NCBI RefSeq assembly: GCF_027925025.1 | Contig: NZ_AP027058.1 | Span: 2,585,038 to 2,649,037 of the forward strand | DNA length: 64,000 bases | Source of the DNA: Limnohabitans sp. MORI2 | GTDB taxonomy: Bacteria > Pseudomonadota > Gammaproteobacteria > Burkholderiales > Burkholderiaceae_C | Direction of reading: 5' to 3' | In this document: one piece after another, positions 1 through 8,090 of the stretch | Numbering within the stretch: the stretch's first letter is position 1 | How the letters are laid out: every line of letters starts with the position of its first letter | Notes under the pieces: model-generated | Told to the model about the DNA's origin: nothing | The model's input: the letters and a program-made list of their open reading frames with translations, nothing else | Database searches by the model: none | Program-made: the position numbers and the translations under genes

Positions 1-1
1 G

Positions 2-1027
2 ACTCAAGCCTTGAAATCTGGCGACATTGGTTTTGCCGAAAGCTACATTGCGGGTGAATGGACCACGAACAATTTAGCTGACTTGTTGCAGCTCCTAGTA
101 GCCAACCGTCGCGACATGGAGGCTTTGATTTACGGACACTGGCTGGGCCGCTTGTTTTATCGCGTGCGTCATTTGCTCCACCGCAACACACGCAGCAACA
201 GCAAGAAAAACATCCATGCCCACTACGACCTCGGCAATGCGTTTTATGAGCTGTGGCTTGACCCCACGATGAATTATTCATCTGCATGGTTTGACAACGA
301 CCGCACGCAGCCTATGGCTCAAGCACAAACCGCCAAAGTGCGCCGCGCCTTACGTATGGTCGACGCCAAAGCAGGCGATCGCATTTTGGAAATCGGTTGC
401 GGCTGGGGCGCTCTTGCCGAACTTGGCGGTCAAGAATTTGGTGCGCGCATGAGCGGCGTCACCTTGAGCCACGAACAACTCGCTTTCGCCAACGCGCGCA
501 TGCAAAGGTTGGGCTTATCCAACACCACCGATTTGCGTTTGCAAGATTACCGTGACATCCATGATGGCCCCTACGACGCCATTTGCTCAATTGAAATGTT
601 AGAGGCCGTGGGTCAAGAATATTGGCCCACGTATTTCGACACCGTAGCGCGTTTGTTGAAATCTGGCGGTAAAGCGTGCATCCAAACCATCGTGATCGAT
701 GACACCCTGTTTGATCGCTACGTCAAAAGCACCGACTTCATCCAGCAATACATCTTCCCCGGCGGCTGCTTGCCTTGCCCGCGCGAGTTCCGCAAGCAAG
801 CCGAACGTGCAGGCCTGAAGGTGATCGACGAGTTGGCATTTGGACTGGACTACGCCGAGACCCTACGCCGGTGGCGTCACCAATTCATGGCCGATAAAGC
901 ACACGTGTTACAGCTTGGATTTGACGAACGATTCATTCGCATTTGGGAGTTTTATCTGGCGTATTGCGAAGCCGCATTTGAACAACACAACACCGATGTG
1001 GTTCAATTCACCTTGATCAAACCTTAA
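2..1027 (+). CDS. CFA-synthase-like SAM-dependent methyltransferase, 5' partial
   Basis: The reading frame is open at the left edge, so the N-terminus is missing; at least 341 codons remain. Family: cyclopropane-fatty-acyl-phospholipid synthase, which transfers a SAM methyl to an unsaturated acyl chain of membrane phospholipids. Visible: MNYSSAWF, the SAM motif ILEIGCGWGALAE near residue 128, LSHEQLAFA, and a C-terminal YLAYCEAAF that carries the expected cysteine. By eye, the histidine that helps bind bicarbonate in E. coli Cfa is Gln here (CIQTIVI), and FEHVG is LEAVG. That variant resembles the subgroup found in photo-oxidative-stress and furan-fatty-acid clusters, so the product may not be a plain cyclopropane. 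An SDR and a SnoaL-like gene follow closely, suggesting an operon. Confidence 0.85.
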   Translation, partial: TQALKSGDIGFAESYIAGEWTTNNLADLLQLLVANRRDMEALIYGHWLGRLFYRVRHLLHRNTRSNSKKNIHAHYDLGNAFYELWLDPTMNYSSAWFDNDRTQPMAQAQTAKVRRALRMVDAKAGDRILEIGCGWGALAELGGQEFGARMSGVTLSHEQLAFANARMQRLGLSNTTDLRLQDYRDIHDGPYDAICSIEMLEAVGQEYWPTYFDTVARLLKSGGKACIQTIVIDDTLFDRYVKSTDFIQQYIFPGGCLPCPREFRKQAERAGLKVIDELAFGLDYAETLRRWRHQFMADKAHVLQLGFDERFIRIWEFYLAYCEAAFEQHNTDVVQFTLIKP

Positions 1028-1045
1028 ACCGTCTACTGCTTGCCG

Positions 1046-1831
1046 ATGTCCCTCTTTTTCAAGCCCATGAATCCACCGATCCAAGATTGGCGAGGTAGAA
1101 GTGTGTGGCTGATCGGCGCCTCCAGCGGCATCGGCTTAGCGACAGCCAAAGCGCTGCATGCAGCAGGCGCACGCGTGGTGGTATCCGCGCGTAACGCCGC
1201 AGCGTTGCAGCAATTTGTGGATGCGCATCCTGGTGCACAAGCGGTTGTACTGGACGTCACCGACAAAGAGGCCATCACTGCGGCAGCCCGGTACGTTAGA
1301 AGTCAACAAGGTTTGGATGTGGTCATGTACTGCGCCGGCTATTACCAAGCGGTACGTGCGTCCACCTATTCACTGCCCGAGATGCTGAAGCATCAAGAGA
1401 TCAACTACACCGGCGCCCTACGCGTCCTAGACGCGGTCATTCCCGAACTGCTGCCGCAACAGCGTGGGCACATCAGTTTCATTTCTAGCGTGGCCGGTTT
1501 TCGCGGCTTGCCCAAGAGCTTGGCCTACGGCCCCACCAAGGCCGCACTCATTAACCTTGCTGAAGCCTTGTATTACGACTTGTCCGTTCACGGCATCGGC
1601 GTCAGCTTGATCGACCCAGGGTTTGTTGCAACACCCCTGGTTGCTGGCAATGACTTTCCCATGCCCGCACTCATCACCCCAGAAATAGCAGCCCAAGAAA
1701 TCCTAAAAGGGTGGCGAAAAGGCGAATTCCACATCCATTTCCCCAAGCGCTTCACGCGCTTGTTGTTGCTGTTACGAGTCTTGCCCTACCGCGCATACTT
1801 TGCCTTGGTTCGCCAAGGTACGGGCATGTAA
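1046..1831 (+). CDS. SDR family NAD(P)-dependent oxidoreductase
   Basis: Short-chain dehydrogenase/reductase of about 261 aa. The Rossmann glycine motif GASSGIG lies near the N-terminus, the conserved Asn region is NYTGALRVLDA, the catalytic Ser is in SFISSVAG, and the catalytic pair is in YGPTKAAL. The last 30 residues are hydrophobic and basic, suggesting membrane association. The substrate cannot be told from sequence; the position between a CFA-like enzyme and a SnoaL-like protein suggests a lipid-related oxidation or reduction. Start is uncertain: TTG 1040, ATG 1046 and ATG 1067 are all in frame and none has a clear Shine-Dalgarno. Confidence 0.85.
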   Translation: MSLFFKPMNPPIQDWRGRSVWLIGASSGIGLATAKALHAAGARVVVSARNAAALQQFVDAHPGAQAVVLDVTDKEAITAAARYVRSQQGLDVVMYCAGYYQAVRASTYSLPEMLKHQEINYTGALRVLDAVIPELLPQQRGHISFISSVAGFRGLPKSLAYGPTKAALINLAEALYYDLSVHGIGVSLIDPGFVATPLVAGNDFPMPALITPEIAAQEILKGWRKGEFHIHFPKRFTRLLLLLRVLPYRAYFALVRQGTGM

Positions 1832-1837
1832 AAACCC

Positions 1838-2302
1838 ATGGACATGCACGCAACGCCCGACACAGTTGAAGCGGCCGCACAACGTGTGGTGGTATTTTTT
1901 GAGAACTTGCAACCCTCCGATCTCACTCGCCTTGAGACAATTTATACCGCTGATGCGTGTTTCAAAGATCCCTTTAACGACGTGCAAGGAATTGCGGCAA
2001 TCAACCAGATCTTCGCCCACATGTTCGATGCACTTGACGCACCTCGTTTTGTGATCACGCAATGCGTGCAGCAAGACACGCAATGCTTCGTGACATGGGA
2101 CTTTTTGTTTGCGATACCACGCATGAACCAAGGCGCCACCCAAACCATACGTGGCGCTACCCACTTAGTCCTGCGAGAAGAGCACGGCATGTGGCGCGTG
2201 GCTGTGCACCGCGATTACTGGGATGCCGCTGAAGAGCTGTACGAAAAGCTGCCTGTTTTAGGCAGCCTGATGCGCTGGCTCAAAAAACGGGTCAACCGTT
2301 AA
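1838..2302 (+). CDS. SnoaL-like / nuclear transport factor 2 family protein
   Basis: 154-aa protein with the NTF2-like cone fold signature: an N-terminal helix, then DLTRLETIYTADACFKDPF, then a beta-rich half ending in WRVAVHRDYWDAAEELYEKL. Family members are small ligand-binding proteins or isomerase/hydrolase-like enzymes; no specific activity can be assigned. It begins 6 bp after the SDR stop and ends at a strong terminator, so it is the last gene of the operon. The same trio (CFA-like, SDR, NTF2-like) recurs in clusters tied to ECF-sigma/ChrR photo-oxidative stress responses, which is known context rather than evidence in this window. Confidence 0.8.
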   Translation: MDMHATPDTVEAAAQRVVVFFENLQPSDLTRLETIYTADACFKDPFNDVQGIAAINQIFAHMFDALDAPRFVITQCVQQDTQCFVTWDFLFAIPRMNQGATQTIRGATHLVLREEHGMWRVAVHRDYWDAAEELYEKLPVLGSLMRWLKKRVNR

Positions 2303-2315
2303 CTTCATGACCTCA

Positions 2316-2346
2316 CAAAAAAGCCCTTCAGTGAAGGGCTTTTTGT
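2316..2346 (+). terminator. Rho-independent terminator after the SnoaL-like gene
   Basis: Perfect inverted repeat AGCCCTTCA/TGAAGGGCT followed by TTTTTGT. It separates this operon from the convergent GST gene. The A-rich 5' flank means it may also work on the other strand. Confidence 0.9.
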
Positions 2347-2347
2347 A

Positions 2348-2962
2348 TTAACTTGGCACTGTGTCTTTGAAGCTTTGACGTTGTGACAAGCGCTCATACA
2401 ACGCAGCCAAATTTGGATGCTGCCCACGCCAATCAATTTGCGGGAAACGGAAATCCAAGTAGCCAACTGCAACGCCTACGGCAATATCTGCCAAGCTCAA
2501 ATGAATGCCGACACAATTGCTTCGCTCGGCCAATGCTCGGTCCATAGCAATCAAACTGTCATCGATTTTTTTCAGTTGACGATCAATCCATGCCTGGCTG
2601 CGTTCACCTTCTTTGCGGCCTGGCCAAGTAGCCTCTAGGCGAGCCAAGATAGCGGCATCCAACAACCCATCTGACAAAGCTTCCCAAGTTTTCACTTCGG
2701 CACGTTCGCGGCCAGCGCCAGGAATGAGCTTGCCCACTGGCGAGAGCGTGTCCACGTATTCAACGATGACACGTGAATCAAACAAAGCCTCGCCGCCTTC
2801 CATGATGAGGCACGGCACTTTGCCCAATGGGTTAGAGGCAGAAATGTTGGTGTCAGCCGACCACACGTCCTCATTCACAAACTGGTAATCCAGTTTTTTT
2901 TCGGCCATGACGATGCGCACTTTGCGCACATAGGGGCTAGTGGTAGAACCAATCAGTTTCAT
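2348..2962 (-). CDS. Glutathione S-transferase family protein
   Basis: 204-aa cytosolic GST. The thioredoxin-like N-terminal domain begins with STTSPYVRKVRIV and contains the glutathione-binding PLGKVPCL and the Asp-Ser pair in LFDSRVIVEYVD. The all-helical C-terminal domain has the conserved LSLADIAVGVA motif. GSTs of this class conjugate glutathione to electrophiles or reduce peroxides; the substrate is not predictable. It stands alone, convergent with the upstream operon and divergent from purB, and looks intact. Confidence 0.88.
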   Translation of the reverse strand: MKLIGSTTSPYVRKVRIVMAEKKLDYQFVNEDVWSADTNISASNPLGKVPCLIMEGGEALFDSRVIVEYVDTLSPVGKLIPGAGRERAEVKTWEALSDGLLDAAILARLEATWPGRKEGERSQAWIDRQLKKIDDSLIAMDRALAERSNCVGIHLSLADIAVGVAVGYLDFRFPQIDWRGQHPNLAALYERLSQRQSFKDTVPS

Positions 2963-3033
2963 ATGGTTTCGCTTGTTTTCTAAGGCCTCATTTTATCTGG
3001 CTAGGCGTATACATGTCACTGGAGGCGACCACC

Positions 3034-3046
3034 TAAAATCAAAGTA
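3034..3046 (+). promoter_or_regulatory. Candidate -10 element placing purB transcription start at its ATG
   Basis: TAAAAT sits six bases before the purB ATG, the normal distance from a -10 box to +1. No ribosome binding site lies at usable spacing; the nearest GGAGG (3021-3025) is about 20 nt from the ATG. A leaderless purB mRNA is therefore possible. No clear -35 element is visible. Confidence 0.35.
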
Positions 3047-4452
3047 TGAGCAATACCCACAGCCCCCTCCACCCCAACGTTTCCCAAGTGACCGCCTTAT
3101 CGCCTTTAGATGGTCGCTACGCCAGCAAAGTCTCTGCCTTGCGCCCCCTCATGAGCGAGCAAGGCTATATGCACCGCCGCGTGCAAGTTGAAATCGCATG
3201 GTTCATCGCCTTGAGTGATGCCGGCTTTGCCGAGTTCAAACCTTTGAGCGCCGCCTCGCGCGAGTATCTGATCAGCTTGGTGACCAACTTCAGCACCGAA
3301 GACGCCTTGGCCATCAAGGACGAAGAGAAGGTCACGAACCACGACGTGAAGGCCGTGGAGTATTGGATTAAGAAAAAATTCAAAGGCCACGCCGAGCTTG
3401 AAGCCGCCGCCGAGTTTGTGCACTTTGCTTGCACCAGCGAAGACATCAACAACACCAGCCACGCCTTGCAAATTCAAGCCGGCCGTGACCAAGTGATCTT
3501 GCCCGCCATCGACGGGATGATCGCCAAACTGCGCGACATGGCCCACGCCTATGCCGAGGTGCCCATGCTCAGCCGCACCCACGGCCAAACCGCCAGCCCC
3601 ACCACCGTGGGCAAGGAAATTGCCAACATCGTCATGCGTTTGCGCCAAGCACGCGAGCGCATTGCCAACGTCAAGATCATGGCCAAGATGAACGGCGCAG
3701 TGGGCAACTACAACGCACACATGTCGGCTTGGCCTGACTTCGACTGGGAAGCCTTCAGCCGCAAAGTGGTGGAAACGCCCGCGCCTTTGGGCTTGGGTCT
3801 GACCTTCCAGCCCTACAGCATTCAAATTGAACACCACGACTACATGGCCGAGTTGTTTGACGCTGTGGCACGCACCAACACCATTCTGATTGACTGGGCA
3901 CGTGACGTGTGGGGCTATGTGTCGCTGGGTTACTTCAAGCAAAAGCTCAAAGACGGTGAGATTGGCTCGTCCACCATGCCGCACAAAGTCAACCCCATTG
4001 ACTTTGAAAATGCCGAAGGCAATCTGGGCTTGTCCAATGCAATGCTCAAGCACCTGAGCGAGAAGCTGCCCATCAGCCGCTGGCAACGTGACCTGACCGA
4101 CTCCACCGTGTTGCGCAACATCGGCGTAGCGCTGGGCTACGCCGCGTTGGCATACCAATCGATGATGGTCGGCCTGAACAAACTCGAACTCAACGAAGAA
4201 GCCTTGGCCGCAGACCTCGACGCCGCATGGGAAGTGTTGGCCGAGCCCATCCAAACCGTCATGCGTCGCTACGCGGTGCAAGGCGCGTACGAGCATTTGA
4301 AAGAAGCCACACGTGGCAAAGTGGTGCGCCCCGAAGACATGCACAAGGTCATCGAGGGTTTGGCCATTCCTCAATCGGAAAAAGACCGCTTGCTGGCCAT
4401 GACGCCTGCGAGCTACGTGGGCAAAGCGGCCGAGCTGGCCCGTCGCGTCTAA
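3046..4452 (+). CDS. purB: Adenylosuccinate lyase PurB
   Basis: 468-aa cytosolic lyase of the fumarase/aspartase superfamily. It cleaves SAICAR to AICAR plus fumarate and adenylosuccinate to AMP plus fumarate in purine synthesis. Seen: SPLDGRYASKV near the N-terminus, the catalytic-His region SRTHGQTASPTT near residue 178, and the family signature SSTMPHKVNPIDFE near residue 307. Length and motifs match the E. coli-type PurB. YaeQ begins 14 bp downstream on the same strand, so the two are probably co-transcribed. The ATG has no obvious Shine-Dalgarno. Confidence 0.97.
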   Translation: MSNTHSPLHPNVSQVTALSPLDGRYASKVSALRPLMSEQGYMHRRVQVEIAWFIALSDAGFAEFKPLSAASREYLISLVTNFSTEDALAIKDEEKVTNHDVKAVEYWIKKKFKGHAELEAAAEFVHFACTSEDINNTSHALQIQAGRDQVILPAIDGMIAKLRDMAHAYAEVPMLSRTHGQTASPTTVGKEIANIVMRLRQARERIANVKIMAKMNGAVGNYNAHMSAWPDFDWEAFSRKVVETPAPLGLGLTFQPYSIQIEHHDYMAELFDAVARTNTILIDWARDVWGYVSLGYFKQKLKDGEIGSSTMPHKVNPIDFENAEGNLGLSNAMLKHLSEKLPISRWQRDLTDSTVLRNIGVALGYAALAYQSMMVGLNKLELNEEALAADLDAAWEVLAEPIQTVMRRYAVQGAYEHLKEATRGKVVRPEDMHKVIEGLAIPQSEKDRLLAMTPASYVGKAAELARRV

Positions 4453-4466
4453 GCGGCGGCTGGCTC

Positions 4467-5027
4467 ATGGCACTCAAATCCACCATCTTCAAAGCGAACG
4501 TTCAGATCGCCGACATTGACCACGGCTACTACGCCGACCACGCGCTCACGCTTGCGCGCCACCCCAGCGAGACCGACGAGCGCATGATGGTGCGCTTGGT
4601 CGCGCTCTCGCTGCAAGCACACCAGCTGCAAGACCTCTGCGGTGGCGATGCCACCCTGAGCTTTGGCGCGGGCTTGTCTGACCCCGACGAACCCGATGTG
4701 ATGTTGACCGACTTCACCGGTCGCAAACGTTTGTGGATTGAGGTGGGCCAGCCCGAAGAAAAGCCCCTGCTCAAAGCGTGCAGCAAGGCCGACCAAGTGG
4801 TGTTGTATGTGTTTGCCAGCTCAGGCGAGGTGTGGTGGAAGACCATGCAAAACAAACTCATCAAGCCCACGGCTCTAGAAATTTGGCGTATTCCAAGCAG
4901 TGCCTCGCAAGAGTTGGCGCAACTCGCCGAGCGCAGCATGCAACTGCAAGCCACGATTCAAGAAGGTGCATTGATGCTCAGCAATGGCTCACACACCGTC
5001 ACGATTGAGTGCGAGCGCTGGAAATAA
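4467..5027 (+). CDS. yaeQ: YaeQ family protein
   Basis: 186-aa protein beginning MALKSTIFKANVQIADIDHG and matching YaeQ throughout (LTLARHPSETDERMMVRLVA, WIEVGQPEEKPLLKA). YaeQ has a PD-(D/E)XK nuclease-like fold; its biochemical role is unsettled, although the E. coli gene was reported as a suppressor linked to RfaH/haemolysin expression. I chose ATG 4467, just after the purB stop; longer in-frame starts lie inside purB and give a non-YaeQ extension. It is probably translated from the purB transcript. Confidence 0.88.
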   Translation: MALKSTIFKANVQIADIDHGYYADHALTLARHPSETDERMMVRLVALSLQAHQLQDLCGGDATLSFGAGLSDPDEPDVMLTDFTGRKRLWIEVGQPEEKPLLKACSKADQVVLYVFASSGEVWWKTMQNKLIKPTALEIWRIPSSASQELAQLAERSMQLQATIQEGALMLSNGSHTVTIECERWK

Positions 5028-5046
5028 ACCAATCGCACACACAGAC

Positions 5047-5072
5047 AAAGCGCACTTAAGGTGCGCTTTTTT
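5047..5072 (+). terminator. Terminator after yaeQ
   Basis: Stem AAAGCGCAC/GTGCGCTTT with a TTAAG loop, followed by a T-run. It overlaps the 3' end of the convergent DUF3717/DUF1289 gene. Confidence 0.85.
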
Positions 5073-5535
5073 CTTCCCCGTCTGCTTTCACGTCGCTCTC
5101 TGGATCAGGCGCGCCAACATCGACAGACGCACAGGCCAAGGCACGCTCAGCGTATTTATTAAAACGCCAAGACGTGCCGATCATGGTGATACGCCGCCAA
5201 GTACTGCGTTTTTCAGCGGGCGACATCTCCGGCCAATACTGCACCTCTTCAAATGTACGGCCACAGCCTTTGCATTCTTCATCACCTTGGCTGGTTGAAC
5301 AAATGGCAATACAGGGTGCATCGGGCGTGGTGCGATACCAAGCCAACCACGCGTCATACGCTTTTGCAGGAAAGCCCTTTTCCGCCGCCTCTTCGTGGTG
5401 GTAGTAAATCATCAAGGCATACACCTCCGCCAACGCGCGAATTTCGGGCGCAAGCGTCACGCCATCAGGCGAGGGCTTTTGTTCGCGCCAATAGTTGATG
5501 GCCGCTTCTATGTCGGTGATGTGAATGCCAGCCAT
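5056..5535 (-). CDS. DUF3717 + DUF1289 domain protein
   Basis: 159-aa protein of unknown function. The N-terminal half (ITDIEAAINYWREQKPSPDG) matches the DUF3717 pattern common in Burkholderiales. The C-terminal half carries the DUF1289 cysteine cluster CIAICSTSQGDEECKGCGRT followed by a conserved Trp and SPAEKRSTW; the four cysteines probably bind metal. The last ~25 residues are acidic and low-complexity, and the stop lies within the yaeQ terminator hairpin. It is divergent from the next membrane-protein gene. No function should be inferred. Confidence 0.75.
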   Translation of the reverse strand: MAGIHITDIEAAINYWREQKPSPDGVTLAPEIRALAEVYALMIYYHHEEAAEKGFPAKAYDAWLAWYRTTPDAPCIAICSTSQGDEECKGCGRTFEEVQYWPEMSPAEKRSTWRRITMIGTSWRFNKYAERALACASVDVGAPDPESDVKADGEEKSAP

Positions 5536-5614
5536 CGCGTTAGAGTCTGTTACCTAAAAATGCAGGTGAAAGTCGGGGTGTGGATGATAGCGGCAATGCT
5601 ATGCTGATCGCGCA

Positions 5615-5974
5615 ATGAAACTACTTTTAACTTGGGTACTGCATGCCACCGCCTTGATGGCTTTGGCACATTTTTACAGTGGCGTTGAAGTCACGAGCTT
5701 TGGATCGGCCATGACGGCAGCCTTGGTCATTGGCATCTTCAACCTGATTGTGCGGCCAGCTTTGGTGGTGCTGACCTTGCCTGTGACATTCTTCACACTG
5801 GGTCTGTTCTTGTTTGTCATCAACGCCGTCATGTTTTGGGCCGCCGCTGGATTGCTAGAAGGTTTTTGGGTGCGCAGCTTTGGCTCAGCCTTGTTGGGCT
5901 CGCTGATTTATTCAGCCTTTGGCGTGGTGATTGACTCAGCGCTCGAGCGCTTGTTCCCGACGGAGCTTCTCTAA
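5615..5974 (+). CDS. Phage-holin-family (4-TM, PF04020-like) inner-membrane protein
   Basis: 119-aa, very hydrophobic protein with about four membrane segments (ATALMALAHFYSGV, TAALVIGIFNLIV, FTLGLFLFVINAVMFW, FGSALLGSLIYSAFGVVID). The central LIVRPALVVLTLPVTFFTLG is typical of this family of small chromosomal membrane proteins, which carry a holin-family name without evidence of lysis activity. No phage genes are nearby. Its last 39 bases overlap the 3' end of the convergent metalloprotease gene. Confidence 0.75.
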   Translation: MKLLLTWVLHATALMALAHFYSGVEVTSFGSAMTAALVIGIFNLIVRPALVVLTLPVTFFTLGLFLFVINAVMFWAAAGLLEGFWVRSFGSALLGSLIYSAFGVVIDSALERLFPTELL

Positions 5975-7531
5975 CTCGCGTAAACGGGCGTCAATGATGG
6001 AGGCCTCCATGTGGCCCGCCGCATCCAACTGTTTTTCGCTGGCCATTTGATGCGCCAGCAACTGTGCCGCCTTGAATCGATCCACCGCAGCGGCATAGTC
6101 CAACTCCATCGCGCGTGCCTCTGCTTGTGCGCGAATGGCACGTAAACCATCGCCTTGCAGCTCAAAAGCCGAGGCTTGTACCAACCAAGCAGTGGCATCT
6201 CTTGGGTGCTGGCTCAGCCACAAAGACATATCACTCGCGGCTAATTTGCCCTGCGCTGGTTTATGTGTGGCAACCCGACTTTGCGCCAGCTGAATACGCG
6301 TGGCTCGGTCGTTGTTTGCAAGAGCCGTTGCCTTGACTTCTAAAAGAGCTACGGCTTGGTTGGCGTCTCCACTGGTCAATGCCATCTCTGCAGACAACAA
6401 GCGAATGACGCGTTGTGCGCTGGCATCTAATCCGGTCAAGGCTTGCAAACGGACGAGGTGTTGGCGGGCTTCACCAAAATTGCGCTGGGTCAACTCGGCC
6501 AAAGCCGCACCATACAAAACACCGGCTTGTTTGGCCTTAGGACTTATTGCCAAGCCACTGGCATGCGCCTGTGCGGCTAGGGTACGCAAAACATCCACGC
6601 CCGGCTTGACCAACACCTGCGCCCGCGCGGCCATCATGGCATGCAGCGATGTTGTGGGTATGAGCCCACGCTTGGGCATGAGCTGTTGGCGGGCTTGCGC
6701 ATCAGAAATGCGCTCCGTCGTCATGGGGTGGCTACGCAAATAGGGGAATGAGCCGTTGTCATTCAAACGGGCCGCTTGCTGAAGTTTTTCAAACATACCG
6801 ACAAAGCCTTGTGGCTCGTAGCCTGCCTCGGTCATCACGCCATAACCCACACGGTCCGCCTCACGCTCCATGTCGCGTGAAAAATTCAACTGGCTTTGAA
6901 TTGCAGCGGCCTGTCCACCCACCATCACCGCATTCGCGGCGCTCATGCCACTGGCACTGGGTGTACGGCTAGCCGCCAGCATGCCCAAAATCATCGCGCC
7001 CATCACCATCGGGCCTTGACGCCCCTGCTGCGCAATCATGCGTGCTATGTGGCGTTGTGTGACGTGGCTCAATTCGTGCGCCAACACCGAGGCCAACTCA
7101 TCGCCGTTACTGACCGCTGAAATCAGCCCCAAATGCACACCCAAATAGCCCCCGGGCAGCGCAAACGCGTTGATGCTGCGATCCCGAATCAAAGCCACAT
7201 CCCATGCAAATTGCTGCTCTAGCTCTGGCGTTAATTCCCCTCGCTGACGCGCCGACGCGAGTAGCGGTTGCCAAATAGATTGCAAGTAGTCGCCCAAAAC
7301 CGGATCGTCTAAGTAATCAGGATCACGGTAAATTTCGCGCGCAATGCTTTCACCCAAACGTCGCTCCACGCCCAAGGGGACTTCTGCGCCGTCCCCCAAA
7401 TTGGGCAAGCGATTACCTTGAGACTGCGCCTGCAATGGCGCTACAGGTAGCACCATGGCAAAGCAAATTGCCAACACGCCTAAACGGCGCTGCCAATGGG
7501 ACAGAAGCATTGAAGAAAACATATGAGCCAT
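5936..7531 (-). CDS. M48 family metalloprotease with TPR repeats (BepA/YfgC-like)
   Basis: 531-aa exported zinc protease. A signal peptide (LGVLAICFAMVLPVAPLQA) precedes the mature start near residue 36. The M48 domain has the zinc motif HELSH at residues 152-156, with the third ligand in EREADRVGYG about 70 residues later. The C-terminal 250 residues are Ala/Gln-rich helical repeats typical of TPRs. The architecture matches BepA, a periplasmic chaperone/protease in outer-membrane protein assembly, including LptD, which is encoded in this window. The annotated first ATG lacks a clear Shine-Dalgarno; ATG 7522 or 7510 would also keep the signal peptide. Confidence 0.88.
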   Translation of the reverse strand: MAHMFSSMLLSHWQRRLGVLAICFAMVLPVAPLQAQSQGNRLPNLGDGAEVPLGVERRLGESIAREIYRDPDYLDDPVLGDYLQSIWQPLLASARQRGELTPELEQQFAWDVALIRDRSINAFALPGGYLGVHLGLISAVSNGDELASVLAHELSHVTQRHIARMIAQQGRQGPMVMGAMILGMLAASRTPSASGMSAANAVMVGGQAAAIQSQLNFSRDMEREADRVGYGVMTEAGYEPQGFVGMFEKLQQAARLNDNGSFPYLRSHPMTTERISDAQARQQLMPKRGLIPTTSLHAMMAARAQVLVKPGVDVLRTLAAQAHASGLAISPKAKQAGVLYGAALAELTQRNFGEARQHLVRLQALTGLDASAQRVIRLLSAEMALTSGDANQAVALLEVKATALANNDRATRIQLAQSRVATHKPAQGKLAASDMSLWLSQHPRDATAWLVQASAFELQGDGLRAIRAQAEARAMELDYAAAVDRFKAAQLLAHQMASEKQLDAAGHMEASIIDARLRELEKLRREQALER

Positions 7532-7577
7532 GCGCCGTATGATGCGGCTTTGATGTTAACCCGTTGTAAATAAGCGC

Positions 7578-8054
7578 ATGTCCACACTGACCCACTTTGA
7601 CGCACAAGGCCAAGCCCACATGGTGGATGTGGCCGACAAGGCCCACACCAAACGCGTGGGCGTGGCCACGGGCCGCATTGTCATGTTGCCCGCCACCTTA
7701 GCGTTGATTCAAAGCGGCACAGCCAAGAAAGGCGATGTATTGGGCATTGCACGCATTGCGGGCATTCAAGCGGCCAAAAAAACCAGCGATTTGATCCCGC
7801 TGTGCCACCCACTTGCGCTGACGCGCGTGGCCGTCGAGTTTGCAATTGAAGAAGCCACACACAGCGTGCAGTGCACCGCCACGGTAGAAACGGTGGGCCA
7901 AACTGGCGTCGAGATGGAGGCGCTTACCGCTGTGCAGGTAGCGCTGCTCACGATCTATGACATGTGCAAAGCGGTGGACCGTGGCATGACGATGACCGAT
8001 GTGCATTTGTTGGAAAAGCATGGCGGCAAATCGGGCAGCTACGTCGCGGCATAA
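7578..8054 (+). CDS. moaC: Cyclic pyranopterin monophosphate synthase MoaC
   Basis: 158-aa enzyme of molybdenum cofactor synthesis that converts the MoaA product to cyclic pyranopterin monophosphate. Diagnostic segments: [45 protein letters not shown] and [14 protein letters not shown]. Length is normal. No other moa gene is in the window, so MoCo genes are dispersed. A glycosyltransferase gene begins 36 bp downstream on the same strand. Confidence 0.97.
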   Translation: MSTLTHFDAQGQAHMVDVADKAHTKRVGVATGRIVMLPATLALIQSGTAKKGDVLGIARIAGIQAAKKTSDLIPLCHPLALTRVAVEFAIEEATHSVQCTATVETVGQTGVEMEALTAVQVALLTIYDMCKAVDRGMTMTDVHLLEKHGGKSGSYVAA

Positions 8055-8090
8055 ATTTTTCCTTCTACTCACCCACACCCTCAGCACATC

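Noticed and set aside
3106..4374. 422-codon open frame antisense to purB
   Set aside because: Shadow of purB; low-complexity translation and no ribosome binding site or family.
4227..4466. Longer N-terminus for yaeQ inside purB
   Set aside because: The extension is out-of-frame purB sequence; the YaeQ family begins at ATG 4467.
5615..5974. Prophage remnant suggested by the holin-family protein
   Set aside because: No other phage genes or attachment repeats are near; the family is chromosomal and widespread.
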